Of a DNA stretch of 64,000 bases, positions 50,640-59,738 are shown piece by piece. The notes under the pieces are model-generated. The model was not told where the DNA came from. It ran no database searches and saw only the letters and a list, made by a program, of their open reading frames with translations. Location: the NCBI GenBank assembly GCA_034002365.1, contig JAVFAR010000001.1:45352-109351 (forward strand), in the 5' to 3' direction. Both the position numbers and the translations under genes were made by a program. The first letter of the stretch is position 1. Each line of letters opens with the position of its first letter. The DNA comes from Trichloromonas sp034002365 (GTDB lineage: Bacteria; Desulfobacterota; Desulfuromonadia; Desulfuromonadales; Trichloromonadaceae).

Positions 50640-51281
50640 GTGACGGAACAAGAAGGAGTCATCAAGTATCGCCTTTCCCACCAACCGGAGATTCCGGCTG
50701 CTCCCGAGGCCGTCGCCGATCTCATCGCCTGGCGCCGGATTCTGCACCGCCTCAATCTGATCGGTGAAGACCCGAATCGTTACGGCGGTTTCGGCTTCGG
50801 CAATCTGAGTGTGCGCGTGCCTTCCGCGGGCGGCGCACGCTATCCCTTTCTCATCAGCGGGACCCAGACCGGCGCTCTGGCGGAACTGGGACCGGAGCAT
50901 TTCGCCGTTGTCACCGATTGGATCCCTCACGAAAATCGGATTATCTCCAAAGGCCCCATTCAACCCTCCTCCGAGGCGATGACCCACGCCGGCATTTACG
51001 CCCTCGATCAGCGTACCCGGGCGGTCATTCATGTCCATTCTCCCCACATCTGGCAAGCCGCCCGCTGGTTGGAACTGCCCCAAACCCCGGCCGATGCCGA
51101 TTACGGGTCGCCGGCCATGGCGCAGGCGGTTCGTGAGCTGCTGGCCCAGCGCGAAAACCGCCGTCGACGGGTCTTCGTTATGCTCGGGCATGAAGATGGT
51201 GTCGTCGCCTTCGGGCCCTCCCTTTCTCAGGCCGGATGCGCCCTGTTGACCGTTTTGTCCGAGGCTTACCGACCGCGATGA
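50640..51281 (+). CDS. Class II aldolase/adducin family protein
   Basis: The 213-residue protein carries the class II aldolase fold signatures: GFGNLSVR near the N-terminus (phosphate-binding region), ISKGPIQPSSEAMTH with the catalytic Glu, and AVIHVHSPHIW with zinc-ligand histidines. Members cleave sugar phosphates such as fuculose- or ribulose-5-phosphate, or act as dehydratases in methionine salvage. The substrate cannot be told, and no sugar-pathway genes adjoin. The start is GTG 50640 with AAGGGGGG upstream. Confidence 0.87.
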   Translation: MTEQEGVIKYRLSHQPEIPAAPEAVADLIAWRRILHRLNLIGEDPNRYGGFGFGNLSVRVPSAGGARYPFLISGTQTGALAELGPEHFAVVTDWIPHENRIISKGPIQPSSEAMTHAGIYALDQRTRAVIHVHSPHIWQAARWLELPQTPADADYGSPAMAQAVRELLAQRENRRRRVFVMLGHEDGVVAFGPSLSQAGCALLTVLSEAYRPR

Positions 51282-51422
51282 GGAGACGGGAATGCGCCGC
51301 TTTTGCACTATACATAAATTGTTTTTAGTGTATTTTAGCTAAGCCGATCCGGTTGTTCATTTAAGGGCTTTCCCTCCCGGATTTTGTCTCCTCGCTTCGT
51401 TCACACCCCTCTGGAACCTCTG

Positions 51423-54146
51423 ATGTTTCTGAAACAGGCTCTCCCCGGCGAAACGCCGTTGCCGGGGTATCTGATCAAATATCTTCTCCTCTTTGTCGGT
51501 ATCTGGACGCTGCTTATCGCCGCTTCCCTGGTTTGGACCGCTCGCGCCACCAGTAAAAATCTGGAACAGCTGGCACTGGTGCAGGCCCGAACCCTCTCCG
51601 CCAAGGATGTTCTTTATCGCCGCTGGGGTTCCACCTACGGCGGCATCTATGTCAATCTGGCCACCGGCATCGAACCCAACCCCTTGCTCAGCGATTTTCC
51701 CGCCCGGGATGTCCGCACCGAAACGGGGGAGACCCTGACCCTGGTCAATCCCGAATACATGAGTCAGATGGTCTATGCCATGGAAGATCCCAGTTTGGGG
51801 ATCAGGACCGGCATGACCAGCACCCGCCCGCTGAATCCCAAAAATCGGCCGGACGACTGGGAGAGCGCCGCTCTTGGCCTCTTGCAGCAAGGGGCGCCGG
51901 ACGTTTCAACCATTGAAGAACGATCGGAGGGGCGCGTGCTCCGCCTCATGACCCCCCTCAAAGGGGAGGCGGGCTGTCTTCAGTGTCATGAAAAGCACGG
52001 TTTTGTCTCCGGCGACGTTTGCGGGGGGCTGACGGTCGTCGTGCCGATGAAACCCTACGAAGAGCAGGCCCAGAGCGAAATCTTCAGCCAGGGCTTCAAT
52101 CATGTATTGATCTGGCTTTTCGGCTTATTGGCCATCGGCCTCGGATTCCGTCAATACGCCGCCTCCGAACGCACTCGGCAACGGATGCAGAACGATCTGA
52201 TCGCCGCTTCCCGGGCGGCGGAAGCGGCCAATCGGGCCAAAGGGGAGTTTCTCGCCAATATGAGCCACGAGGTTCGCACGCCGATGAACGCCATCATCGG
52301 CATGACCGATCTGGCTCTCGACGGAACCTTGAGTCCACATCAGAAGGATTGTCTGGAAACCGTCAAGTTTTCTGCGGAATCTCTTCTCGGGCTACTCAAT
52401 GACATCCTCGACTTTTCCAAGATCGAGGCGGGCATGCTCGAATTCGAAAAGGTAACTTTCTGCCTTGGGGAGAGCGTGGAAACGGTCATGCGCAGCCTGG
52501 CGGTCGCCGCGCACAAAAAAGGAATCGAATTTCTTTTCGCCGTCTCTCCTGCGATTCCCGACAGCCTGCTCGGCGATCCCCTGCGCCTGCGGCAGATTCT
52601 CCTCAATCTACTGAGTAACGCCATCAAATTTACCGAACAGGGCGAGGTCGTGCTGCGGGTTGAAACGGCCGAGTTCAGCGAGGGCGAGTGCCGTTTGCGT
52701 TTTGCCGTCAGCGACACCGGCATCGGCATTTCCGCGGCGGCCCAGGAGCGTCTGTTTCAGAATTTCAGCCAGGCCGACGTTTCCACCAGCCGCAAATATG
52801 GCGGAACCGGATTGGGGCTCGCCATCAGCAAAGCTTTGGCCGAAGGCATGGGCGGGTCCATCTCCCTGCGCAGCACGCCGGGGCAGGGGAGTACCTTTAC
52901 CGTGGAGTTACCCTTGGCCGCCGCCCCGGCCCAAGCTCCCGTGCAGCCCCAAGTTCTTTTCGGCAAAAAACTGCTGGTGGTGGACGACCATCCTCTGTGC
53001 GCCGCTCTGCTGGCCGAGGATCTCCGCCGCCTGGGCGCGGAAAGCCTGATTTGCGCGGCCGGGGACGAAGCCATTCAGATGATTCATGAAGCCCATCATC
53101 GGCAGAGTCCTTTCGACGGTGTTATCCTCGACGGCACCATGCCGGGGATGGATGGTCTGACGACGGCGACGATTATCCGGGAACATCTGGATGCCCAGAT
53201 GCCGATCCTGCTGTTGTTGACCACCATCGATCCCGGACTTCAGATGGCCCGCTGCCGGGAGGCCGGGTTGCGGGATTATCTGCTGAAACCGGTTTCACTA
53301 CGGCAGATCCTCTCGGCGCTGGCCGCTTGCCTCACCCGCCAAGCCTGGGATGAGACACCATCCGATACCGAGGATGACGGCAGTCCGGGGCCGCTTTCGG
53401 AGGGAGAGGAAACCACTCATCATCTGCTGCTGGCCGAGGACAATGCCTTCAATCAGAAGGTGGCTCTCGCCCTGGCCCGCAAAAAGAACTGGAAGCTGAC
53501 CCTGGTCAGTGATGGCCAGGCCGCGATCGATGCCGTCGCCCAGGGGGATTTCGATCTGGTGCTCATGGACGTTCAGATGCCCGAGGTCGACGGCTTGCAG
53601 GCGACCCGCACCATTCGCCAACTGAACCGGGAGCGGGGACGGGATATTCCGGTCATCGGCATGACCGCCCACGCCATGGCGGGGGACCGGGAACGCTGTC
53701 TGGCCGCGGGGATGGATGATTATCTCGCCAAACCCATTCGTCCCGAACTTTTCTACGAAGTCGTGGAACACTTCCTCCGGCATTCCGCCGACAAGCGCGA
53801 AGACAGGGGAGGTCGACGGCCCGATTTTGGATCGCAGCTCGCGGATAAGGGTAATCTCCTGGCCGGCATGGCGAGGGAGTTTCTCCGGGATTTCCCCGAA
53901 ACCCTGGAACATCTCGGGCGGGAGAAAAGCCGGGGAGATCGCCACGAACTGGAAATGCTGGCTCACAATATCAAGTCGGTGGTCGGATTTTTCCAGGCCG
54001 AAGAAGCCATGGATCTGGCTCGGGAACTGGAGAAATGCGCCCGGGAAGATCGTCTGGCGGAAGCGGGTACGCTTTTTGAGGAACTGGACGCGGCTTTGCG
54101 CAATCTTCGGAAAGAACTGATCGATCGTTATCGCCTGGCGGGGTGA
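51423..54146 (+). CDS. Hybrid sensor histidine kinase with DUF3365-like CXXCH heme sensor, two REC and an HPt domain
   Basis: A 907-residue single-protein phosphorelay. Order: TM1 (about 15-38); periplasmic DUF3365/Tll0287-like sensor with a CLQCH c-type heme motif (about residue 183); TM2 (about 225-245); HisKA (NMSHEVRTPMN); HATPase_c (NLLSNAIKFTE, DTGIGIS, GGTGLGLAIS); REC1 (LVVDDHP, VILDGTMPGMDG, LLKPV); REC2 (LLAEDNAFNQ, LVLMDVQMPEVDG, LAKPI); C-terminal HPt (LAHNIKSVVGFF). All phosphotransfer residues are present. ATG 51423 was chosen; the TTG at 51384 is in frame but has no SD. The heme should be exposed to the periplasm, suggesting redox or gas sensing. No response-regulator gene is adjacent. 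Confidence 0.88.
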   Translation: MFLKQALPGETPLPGYLIKYLLLFVGIWTLLIAASLVWTARATSKNLEQLALVQARTLSAKDVLYRRWGSTYGGIYVNLATGIEPNPLLSDFPARDVRTETGETLTLVNPEYMSQMVYAMEDPSLGIRTGMTSTRPLNPKNRPDDWESAALGLLQQGAPDVSTIEERSEGRVLRLMTPLKGEAGCLQCHEKHGFVSGDVCGGLTVVVPMKPYEEQAQSEIFSQGFNHVLIWLFGLLAIGLGFRQYAASERTRQRMQNDLIAASRAAEAANRAKGEFLANMSHEVRTPMNAIIGMTDLALDGTLSPHQKDCLETVKFSAESLLGLLNDILDFSKIEAGMLEFEKVTFCLGESVETVMRSLAVAAHKKGIEFLFAVSPAIPDSLLGDPLRLRQILLNLLSNAIKFTEQGEVVLRVETAEFSEGECRLRFAVSDTGIGISAAAQERLFQNFSQADVSTSRKYGGTGLGLAISKALAEGMGGSISLRSTPGQGSTFTVELPLAAAPAQAPVQPQVLFGKKLLVVDDHPLCAALLAEDLRRLGAESLICAAGDEAIQMIHEAHHRQSPFDGVILDGTMPGMDGLTTATIIREHLDAQMPILLLLTTIDPGLQMARCREAGLRDYLLKPVSLRQILSALAACLTRQAWDETPSDTEDDGSPGPLSEGEETTHHLLLAEDNAFNQKVALALARKKNWKLTLVSDGQAAIDAVAQGDFDLVLMDVQMPEVDGLQATRTIRQLNRERGRDIPVIGMTAHAMAGDRERCLAAGMDDYLAKPIRPELFYEVVEHFLRHSADKREDRGGRRPDFGSQLADKGNLLAGMAREFLRDFPETLEHLGREKSRGDRHELEMLAHNIKSVVGFFQAEEAMDLARELEKCAREDRLAEAGTLFEELDAALRNLRKELIDRYRLAG

Positions 54147-54357
54147 GCCGGGGGCAGGCTAGGGCAGGAGCAGAAAGGAACCGGGAACCGGCTTGCCGGT
54201 AGGCATGAGGTTGGCGCCGTCCCGTATCAAAAAAATACTTCCCCCCTGTGTCAGGATAGATGTCGCCTCTCTTCGAGAGACTTTGAGTGAACCCCGAGGG
54301 GCCGAAAGTGAAATTTCTGGTAAAAAGGGCCGTCTTTTTTCAGTTCGCAACCCTTAT
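54147..54357. other. Convergent intergenic region with no confident gene
   Basis: This 211-bp stretch between the hybrid kinase (+) and the acyl-CoA ligase (-) holds a short stem CTCTC-TTC-GAGAG (54273-54285) and CCCCGAGGGG (54293-54302). A 63-codon minus-strand ORF (54159-54350, TTG start, no SD) is open, but I see no family match. No convincing terminator for either gene was found. Confidence 0.5.
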
Positions 54358-56253
54358 TCAAAGGGGCTCCTGTTTTGTGCGCCGCTGATGCTCCGAAATG
54401 GGAATCCGTGCTTCGACGGCGAAACGTTTGATCTTCCGGGTCGTTGTCTTGGGAAATTCATCCTCCCGCAGGGTGAATTTTTTCACCCGTTTATAGTCCG
54501 CCAGCTGTTTTCCCGCATTCATCACTTCCCGCCGAAAAAGTTCTTCCACTTCACTTTCCGGGAGCACCGTCTCATTGCGTGCGCGCGCCAGACCGTCCAG
54601 GGCGTCGGCGTCGGGATAGATCAGGGCATGCACCTCTTCGGCGCTGGCGGAGATTTTGTGGCCATAGACCATCACTTCGGCGATATAGGGACTTTTCAAG
54701 AGTTCGAGTTCGACCTCCTCGGGATAGACGTTCTTGCCGTTGGGCGTGACGATCAGATTGCGGACCCGGCCGCGGATGGTCAGATAGCCGTCGCCGTCGA
54801 GGGAACCGAGATCGCCGGTACGGTACCAGCCATCCGTCAGCACCTCGTCGGTCGCCTCGGGATTGTTGTAATAGCCGCGCATGACGTTCGGTCCGCGCAC
54901 GAGGATCTCTCCGACCCCTTCGCCATTGGGCTGGTCGATTTTGACCTGAACGTCGCGCAGGGGGATCCCGACCGTGCCGATCCGCGGGGCATCGGGAGGT
55001 TCGGCGCAGATGACCGGCGCCGTTTCGGTGATGCCGTAGCCCTGCACCAGCTTCAGCCCCAGACTTTGAAAACCCCGGGCGATTTCCGGGTCGAGGGCGG
55101 CGCCGCCGCTGACGAAGAGGGTGTTGTGGCCGAAAGACTTGCGTACCTTGGCGGCGACCAGGGGCCGGGTGAAGGGGAGGGCGAAAAGGGTGCGGGACAG
55201 GGTGTTGCCCTGGATGCCTTTCATGATCCGGTCGAAGAAAATCCGGTAAAGGGCGGGAACGCCCAGAAAACAGGTCGGTTTCACCTCGGCCAGGTTTTCC
55301 CCGAGCTTCTTCAGGGATTCGGCGAAGGAAACGCAGCCTCCCAGCGACAGGGGGAGGAGAACCCCGCAGACCTGTTCGAAGACATGGTTGATGGGGAGAA
55401 AAGAAAGGGTGTGGGTTTCGGCGCCGAGCCGAAAGAGTTCCGCCGCCGACTGGATATTCGAGACGATGTTGCCGTGGCTGAGCATGGCCCCTTTGGCGCG
55501 GCCGGTGGTGCCGGAGGTATAGAGAATGACGGCGGTCCGGTCGGGTGGGATTTCCGGCATCTCCGCCGGTTTCGCCGCCGGAAGTTCGTCAAAAGCGAGC
55601 AGGCAGGGGGATTGCTGGGATTTGCGCCGGGAACAGAAGGGGGAAATTCGTTCGCCGCCGGCCGGTGAAAGTTCTGGGGCGGAAGGATGATGGGGCGCGA
55701 GCAGTTGATAGAGGCGATGGGCCAGGTTTTCCAGTGCCTGGGTGCGGGCTTCCGGCAGTTCAAGATCCCGACGCAAGCGCTGCCATTCGTCGAACAGGGC
55801 GTCCCGGGCCTGAATCAGTTCGCGGCGCGGGGGGGAATCCTCGGGCAGAGTTTCCAAGAGGACGATCCGCTCCAGGCGCGGCAGGCTTTCCCGCAGCTCC
55901 GAGAGGGGCTCCAGATAGCTCGGCGTGGTGAAAATCAGGCTGACTTCGCTGTCGCCCAGGACATGACGCAGTTCCCCCGCTTTATATTCCTTGTCTACCG
56001 GCACCACAACGCCCTCGGCATGCAGTATGGCGAGGCAGGCCTGAACCCAGCGCGGTGAAGACGGGGCGAGAATGGCGGCGTGAGCGCCGGGGGTGAAGCC
56101 ATGCTCCCGCAACCCGGCGGCAAGGGTCCGGACCCGGCTCCAGAGGTCGGCATAGAAAAGGTCCATCCAGACGCCGGCGACCTTTTCCCGCATCGCGACC
56201 CGGTCACTGTGGACTCGACAACTATCGGCAATGAGAGAGACGATATTTTTCAC
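54358..56253 (-). CDS. Long-chain fatty acid--CoA ligase (AMP-forming)
   Basis: The 631-residue adenylate-forming enzyme belongs to the FadD15/FAA1-like branch. It has the AMP-binding P-loop YTSGTTGRAKGAM, the GYGITETAP motif, WYRTGDLGSLDGDGYL and RVRNLIVTPNGKNVYPEEVE, and activates fatty acids to acyl-AMP and then acyl-CoA. A poorly conserved segment of about 50 residues (around 175-225, proline- and serine-rich) lies before the P-loop. It is monocistronic on the minus strand, divergent from lepA. Confidence 0.92.
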   Translation of the reverse strand: MKNIVSLIADSCRVHSDRVAMREKVAGVWMDLFYADLWSRVRTLAAGLREHGFTPGAHAAILAPSSPRWVQACLAILHAEGVVVPVDKEYKAGELRHVLGDSEVSLIFTTPSYLEPLSELRESLPRLERIVLLETLPEDSPPRRELIQARDALFDEWQRLRRDLELPEARTQALENLAHRLYQLLAPHHPSAPELSPAGGERISPFCSRRKSQQSPCLLAFDELPAAKPAEMPEIPPDRTAVILYTSGTTGRAKGAMLSHGNIVSNIQSAAELFRLGAETHTLSFLPINHVFEQVCGVLLPLSLGGCVSFAESLKKLGENLAEVKPTCFLGVPALYRIFFDRIMKGIQGNTLSRTLFALPFTRPLVAAKVRKSFGHNTLFVSGGAALDPEIARGFQSLGLKLVQGYGITETAPVICAEPPDAPRIGTVGIPLRDVQVKIDQPNGEGVGEILVRGPNVMRGYYNNPEATDEVLTDGWYRTGDLGSLDGDGYLTIRGRVRNLIVTPNGKNVYPEEVELELLKSPYIAEVMVYGHKISASAEEVHALIYPDADALDGLARARNETVLPESEVEELFRREVMNAGKQLADYKRVKKFTLREDEFPKTTTRKIKRFAVEARIPISEHQRRTKQEPL

Positions 56254-56417
56254 AACGCTTGAAGGCTCCGGATAAGGCGGGGTTCACGTATCAAATGATG
56301 TCGGCAAGCCCTGGATAAAGCAAGGGCAAAAAACGTCATCGATCGGGAAACCCTCCCCTGGGCGGGCAGGGTGGTGCGGCTCTCAATCCTTGACGAGGGC
56401 AGCCTCCGCATTTGTCC

Positions 56418-56446
56418 TTTACAAAAGTAGGCGAATTCAGTATTTT
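56418..56446 (+). promoter_or_regulatory. Putative lepA-lepB promoter
   Basis: TTTACA (56418-56423), 17-bp spacer, TATTTT (56441-56446). The start would lie about 40 nt before the lepA ATG. Confidence 0.5.
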
Positions 56447-56492
56447 ACGGGATTACGTCTTCAATCCTAACATCAAGCCGAAAAGCCCCTTC

Positions 56493-58298
56493 ATGGACCA
56501 ACAGTATATCCGAAATTTTTCCATAATCGCCCATATCGATCACGGTAAGTCGACCCTTGCCGATCGTCTTCTTGAAACCACGGGCGCCTTGAGCGACCGG
56601 GAAAAGACCGATCAGTTCCTTGACAAGATGGAGCTGGAACGGGAGCGCGGCATCACCATCAAGGCCCAGGCGGTGCGTCTCAACTACCGGGCCGACGACG
56701 GCCATGATTATGTCCTCAACCTCATCGACACCCCGGGACATGTGGATTTCACCTATGAGGTGAGCCGCTCCCTGACCGCCTGCGAAGGGGCGCTGCTGGT
56801 GGTCGACGCCTCCCAGGGGGTCGAGGCGCAGACGTTGGCCAACGTCTATCTGGCCATCGACCAGAATCTCGAAGTCTTTCCGGTGCTCAACAAGATCGAC
56901 CTGCCCAGCGCCGATGCCAAGGCGGTCAAGGCCGAGATCGAGGAGATCATCGGTCTCGACACCGCCGACGCCGTCGAAGCGAGTGCCAAGGAGGGGATCG
57001 GCATCCACGAGATTCTCGAAGCAGTGATCAAGAAGGTTCCCCGCCCCAAAGGGAATCCCGATTCGCCCCTCAAGGCGCTGATTTTCGACTCCTGGTACGA
57101 CTCTTACCAGGGGGTCATCGTTCTCGTGCGGATTTTCGACGGCTGCCTGAAAAAGGGGGACAAGATTCAGCTCATGGCCAATAAAAAGAGCTATGAGGTC
57201 CTCAAGGTCGGCGTCTTTACTCCGCATCCGGTGGAGATGCCGGAACTTGCCGCCGGCGAGGTCGGCTTTCTCATCGCCGGCATCAAGGTGGTGCAGGACG
57301 CCAAGGTCGGCGACACCCTCACCCACCTGCACCGTCCCGCCGAAACGCCGCTGCCCGGCTTCAAGGAAGTGAAACCGATGGTCTTTTCCGGCCTCTATCC
57401 CATCGACACCGGCGAGTACGACACCCTGCGCGACGCCCTGGAAAAGCTGCGCCTCAACGACAGCTCCTTTTCCTTCGAACCGGAGAATTCCCTGGCTCTC
57501 GGCTTCGGCTTCCGTTGCGGCTTTCTCGGCCTGCTGCATATGGAGATCATCCAGGAACGCCTGGAGCGGGAGTTCGGCGTCGACCTCATCACCACCGCGC
57601 CGACCGTTGTTTACAACGTGACCACGGTCAAGGGGGAACACCTGCGGGTGGAGAGCGCCAATAAACTCCCCGAAGTGCAGTACATCGAGCGCATCGACGA
57701 GCCCTTCATTCTCGCCTCGATTCATGTACCCAACGAATTCGTCGGTACGGTTCTCGCCCTGTGCGAGGAGAAACGCGGTATTCAGCGGGAGATCAAATAC
57801 CTCACCGCCAACCGGGTCATGGTCGTTTACGAACTCCCGTTGAACGAAATCGTCCTCGATTTCTACGACCGCCTCAAGTCCATCACCCGCGGCTACGCCT
57901 CCTTCGACTACGAACATCTCGACTACCGCGAAAGCGCCCTGGTCCGCCTCAACGTGCTGATCAACGGCGATCTGGTCGATGCTCTGTCGCTCATCGTCCA
58001 TCGCGACAAGGCCCAGTACCGGGGACGGGATCTGGTGTCGAAAATGAAAGAGTTCATCCCCCGGCAGCAATTCGAGGTCGCCATCCAGGCCGCCATCGGC
58101 GGCAAGGTCATCGCCCGCGAAACGGTCAAGGCCCTGCGCAAGGACGTCACCGCCAAATGTTACGGCGGCGACATTACCCGTAAACGGAAACTGCTGGAAA
58201 AACAGAAGGAGGGGAAAAAACGCATGAAGCAGGTCGGCAACGTCGAACTGCCGCAGGAAGCGTTTCTTGCCATTCTCAAAGTGAAAGAGCAGAAATAA
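56493..58298 (+). CDS. lepA: Elongation factor 4 (LepA)
   Basis: LepA is a ribosome-associated GTPase that can back-translocate or help initiation and assembly. The 601-residue protein has G1 AHIDHGKST, the effector ERGITIKAQ, DTPGHVDF, NKID and the LepA-specific C-terminal domain (CYGGDITRKRKLLEKQKEGKKRMK). ATG 56493 matches family starts (MDQQYIRNFSIIAHIDHG); the open frame to 56412 overlaps the promoter. The stop overlaps the lepB start by one base. Confidence 0.96.
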   Translation: MDQQYIRNFSIIAHIDHGKSTLADRLLETTGALSDREKTDQFLDKMELERERGITIKAQAVRLNYRADDGHDYVLNLIDTPGHVDFTYEVSRSLTACEGALLVVDASQGVEAQTLANVYLAIDQNLEVFPVLNKIDLPSADAKAVKAEIEEIIGLDTADAVEASAKEGIGIHEILEAVIKKVPRPKGNPDSPLKALIFDSWYDSYQGVIVLVRIFDGCLKKGDKIQLMANKKSYEVLKVGVFTPHPVEMPELAAGEVGFLIAGIKVVQDAKVGDTLTHLHRPAETPLPGFKEVKPMVFSGLYPIDTGEYDTLRDALEKLRLNDSSFSFEPENSLALGFGFRCGFLGLLHMEIIQERLEREFGVDLITTAPTVVYNVTTVKGEHLRVESANKLPEVQYIERIDEPFILASIHVPNEFVGTVLALCEEKRGIQREIKYLTANRVMVVYELPLNEIVLDFYDRLKSITRGYASFDYEHLDYRESALVRLNVLINGDLVDALSLIVHRDKAQYRGRDLVSKMKEFIPRQQFEVAIQAAIGGKVIARETVKALRKDVTAKCYGGDITRKRKLLEKQKEGKKRMKQVGNVELPQEAFLAILKVKEQK

Positions 58299-58963
58299 TG
58301 TCGAAATCCGAAAGTTCCGCCCCGGCGGTCGTCAAGAAACCCTGGTATCGGGAATATGCCGAGGCCCTCTTCGTCGCCGCCATCCTGGCGCTGATCATCC
58401 GCAGCTTCGTGGTTCAGGCCTTCAAGATTCCCTCCGGCTCGATGGAAGACACCCTGCTCATCGGTGATCACCTGCTGGTCAACAAATTTCTCTACGGCGT
58501 GCAGATTCCCTTTGTCGACGGCCGCTACCTAACCATCCGCCACCCCGAGCGGGGGGATGTGATCGTCTTCGAATTTCCCGAGGACGAAGGGAAGAATTTC
58601 TTCCAGCGCCGCGACTTCATCAAGCGCATCGTCGGCCTCCCCGGCGATACCGTGGAAGTTCTCAACAAAAAGGTCCTGGTCAACGGCGAGGCCTACCATA
58701 TCCCCCAGGAAATCCACAAAGAGGATAATGTCGTCGCCCCCGGTTTCGGTCCTCGGGACTTCATGCCCGCGGTCAAGGTTCCCGAGGGGCATTATTTCGT
58801 CATGGGGGATAACCGTGACCGTTCCTACGACAGCCGTTTCTGGGGCTTTGTCGAAGAATCGAAGATCAAGGGGCTGGCCTTCATCAAATACTGGTCCTGG
58901 GACTCGCAGGCAAGCTGGCTGAATAAGGTTCGCTGGAACCGTCTCGGCCGCCCCATCGAGTAA
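58298..58963 (+). CDS. lepB: Signal peptidase I
   Basis: The 221-residue membrane protease has an N-terminal anchor (about residues 23-40), catalytic S48 in PSGSM, the general base K109 in FIKRIVGLPGD and the GDNRDRSYDSRFWG box. It removes signal peptides of exported proteins. The lepA-lepB coupling (TAATG) is conserved in proteobacteria. It has only one clear transmembrane helix, unlike the two in E. coli. Confidence 0.96.
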   Translation: MSKSESSAPAVVKKPWYREYAEALFVAAILALIIRSFVVQAFKIPSGSMEDTLLIGDHLLVNKFLYGVQIPFVDGRYLTIRHPERGDVIVFEFPEDEGKNFFQRRDFIKRIVGLPGDTVEVLNKKVLVNGEAYHIPQEIHKEDNVVAPGFGPRDFMPAVKVPEGHYFVMGDNRDRSYDSRFWGFVEESKIKGLAFIKYWSWDSQASWLNKVRWNRLGRPIE

Positions 58964-58987
58964 ACTTCTCCCCCCAAGCGTTTTCCG

Positions 58988-59017
58988 TTGACTTGACGGA
59001 TTTTGTGTTGCTATAGT
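58988..59017 (+). promoter_or_regulatory. Promoter of the pyr operon
   Basis: TTGACT (58988-58993), 18-bp spacer, extended -10 TGcTATAGT (59009-59017). It predicts transcription from about 59024, giving a roughly 155-nt leader before pyrR that contains the attenuator. CCGAAA-A-TTTCGG (59019-59031) overlaps the start site. Confidence 0.68.
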
Positions 59018-59042
59018 CCCGAAAATTTCGGTTATCCCTTTA

Positions 59043-59147
59043 ACGTTAATCCCGAGAGGTTAGCAAGGGTGACAAAGATGCAGAAAAACCAGTTCCGCAA
59101 TTCGTATACCCATACCTTTTCGCCCACCGGCGGGAAGGTATTTTTTT
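59043..59147 (+). promoter_or_regulatory. PyrR-responsive transcription attenuator
   Basis: The binding-loop consensus ARUCCNGNGAGGYU is matched exactly by AATCCCGAGAGGTT (59048-59061). It sits in a stem: GTTAA, bulged T, CC, loop CGAGA, GG, TTAGC. Downstream, ATACCTTTTCGCC pairs with GGCGGGAAGGTAT (59112-59141), and seven T (59141-59147) complete an intrinsic terminator before pyrR. In Bacillus, UMP-bound PyrR holds the binding hairpin and allows termination. An antiterminator could use AAGGGT (59064-59069) with the downstream ACCC/ACCTT segment; I could not fix its exact form. Confidence 0.8.
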
Positions 59148-59180
59148 GTGCCGTAACCACGAACCAAAGGAGATTCGGGC

Positions 59181-59717
59181 ATGGCTAGCAACGAAACGGT
59201 GATTTTCGACAGCGCCGGCATCAGTCGCGCTCTCACCCGGATTGCGCACGAGATTCTCGAGCGCAACAAAGGGACGGCGGGGGTTGTTCTCATCGGCATC
59301 CGCAGCGGCGGCGACCACCTGGCCCGCCTGCTGCGGGACCGTATGGCCCAGATCGAAGGGGAGGAGGTTCCCCTGGGCACCATCGACATCACCATGTATC
59401 GCGACGACCTCGGTTCCCGCGGCAGCCTGCCCCTCGGCAAGACCGAAATTCCCTTTCCCCTGGATGGGCGGAAAGTGGTTCTGGTCGACGACGTTCTTTT
59501 CACCGGCCGCACCATCCGCGCCGCCATGGACGCCCTCGTCGACATCGGCCGGCCGAAAAACATTCAGCTGGCGACGCTCATCGACCGGGGACACCGGGAG
59601 CTGCCGATCCGCGCCGACTATGTCGGGCGCAACGTGCCGACCTCCCGCGAGGAGAACATTCTCGTCGAATTCGACGGCGACAACAACCCGGTCGAAGTCC
59701 GTCTCGTCAAACCCTAA
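59181..59717 (+). CDS. pyrR: Bifunctional pyr operon regulator / uracil phosphoribosyltransferase PyrR
   Basis: The 178-residue protein has the PRPP loop VVLVDDVLFTGRTIRAAMDAL, IGIRSGGDHLARLL and the C-terminal RELPIRADYVGRNVPTSREENI, which define PyrR. It binds pyr leader RNA in a UMP-dependent way and often has weak uracil phosphoribosyltransferase activity. A matching RNA site lies 120 bp upstream. The ATG follows AAAGGAG. First gene of pyrR-pyrB-pyrC-carA-carB. Confidence 0.96.
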   Translation: MASNETVIFDSAGISRALTRIAHEILERNKGTAGVVLIGIRSGGDHLARLLRDRMAQIEGEEVPLGTIDITMYRDDLGSRGSLPLGKTEIPFPLDGRKVVLVDDVLFTGRTIRAAMDALVDIGRPKNIQLATLIDRGHRELPIRADYVGRNVPTSREENILVEFDGDNNPVEVRLVKP

Positions 59718-59738
59718 ACACCCAGCAGGGAGGCCCCC

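Noticed and set aside
54147..54260. Possible cyclic-dinucleotide riboswitch in the convergent gap
   Set aside because: The conserved GEMM-type core bases were not found on either strand, and the position downstream of both genes makes no sense for a leader.
54159..54350. 63-codon minus-strand ORF downstream of the acyl-CoA ligase
   Set aside because: TTG start without SD, no family match and not clearly conserved sequence; left as intergenic.
54193..55668. Plus-strand ORF opposite the acyl-CoA ligase
   Set aside because: The ligase carries complete AMP-binding motifs; the opposite frame is compositional.
56445..58070. Minus-strand ORF opposite lepA
   Set aside because: Antisense shadow of a conserved gene.
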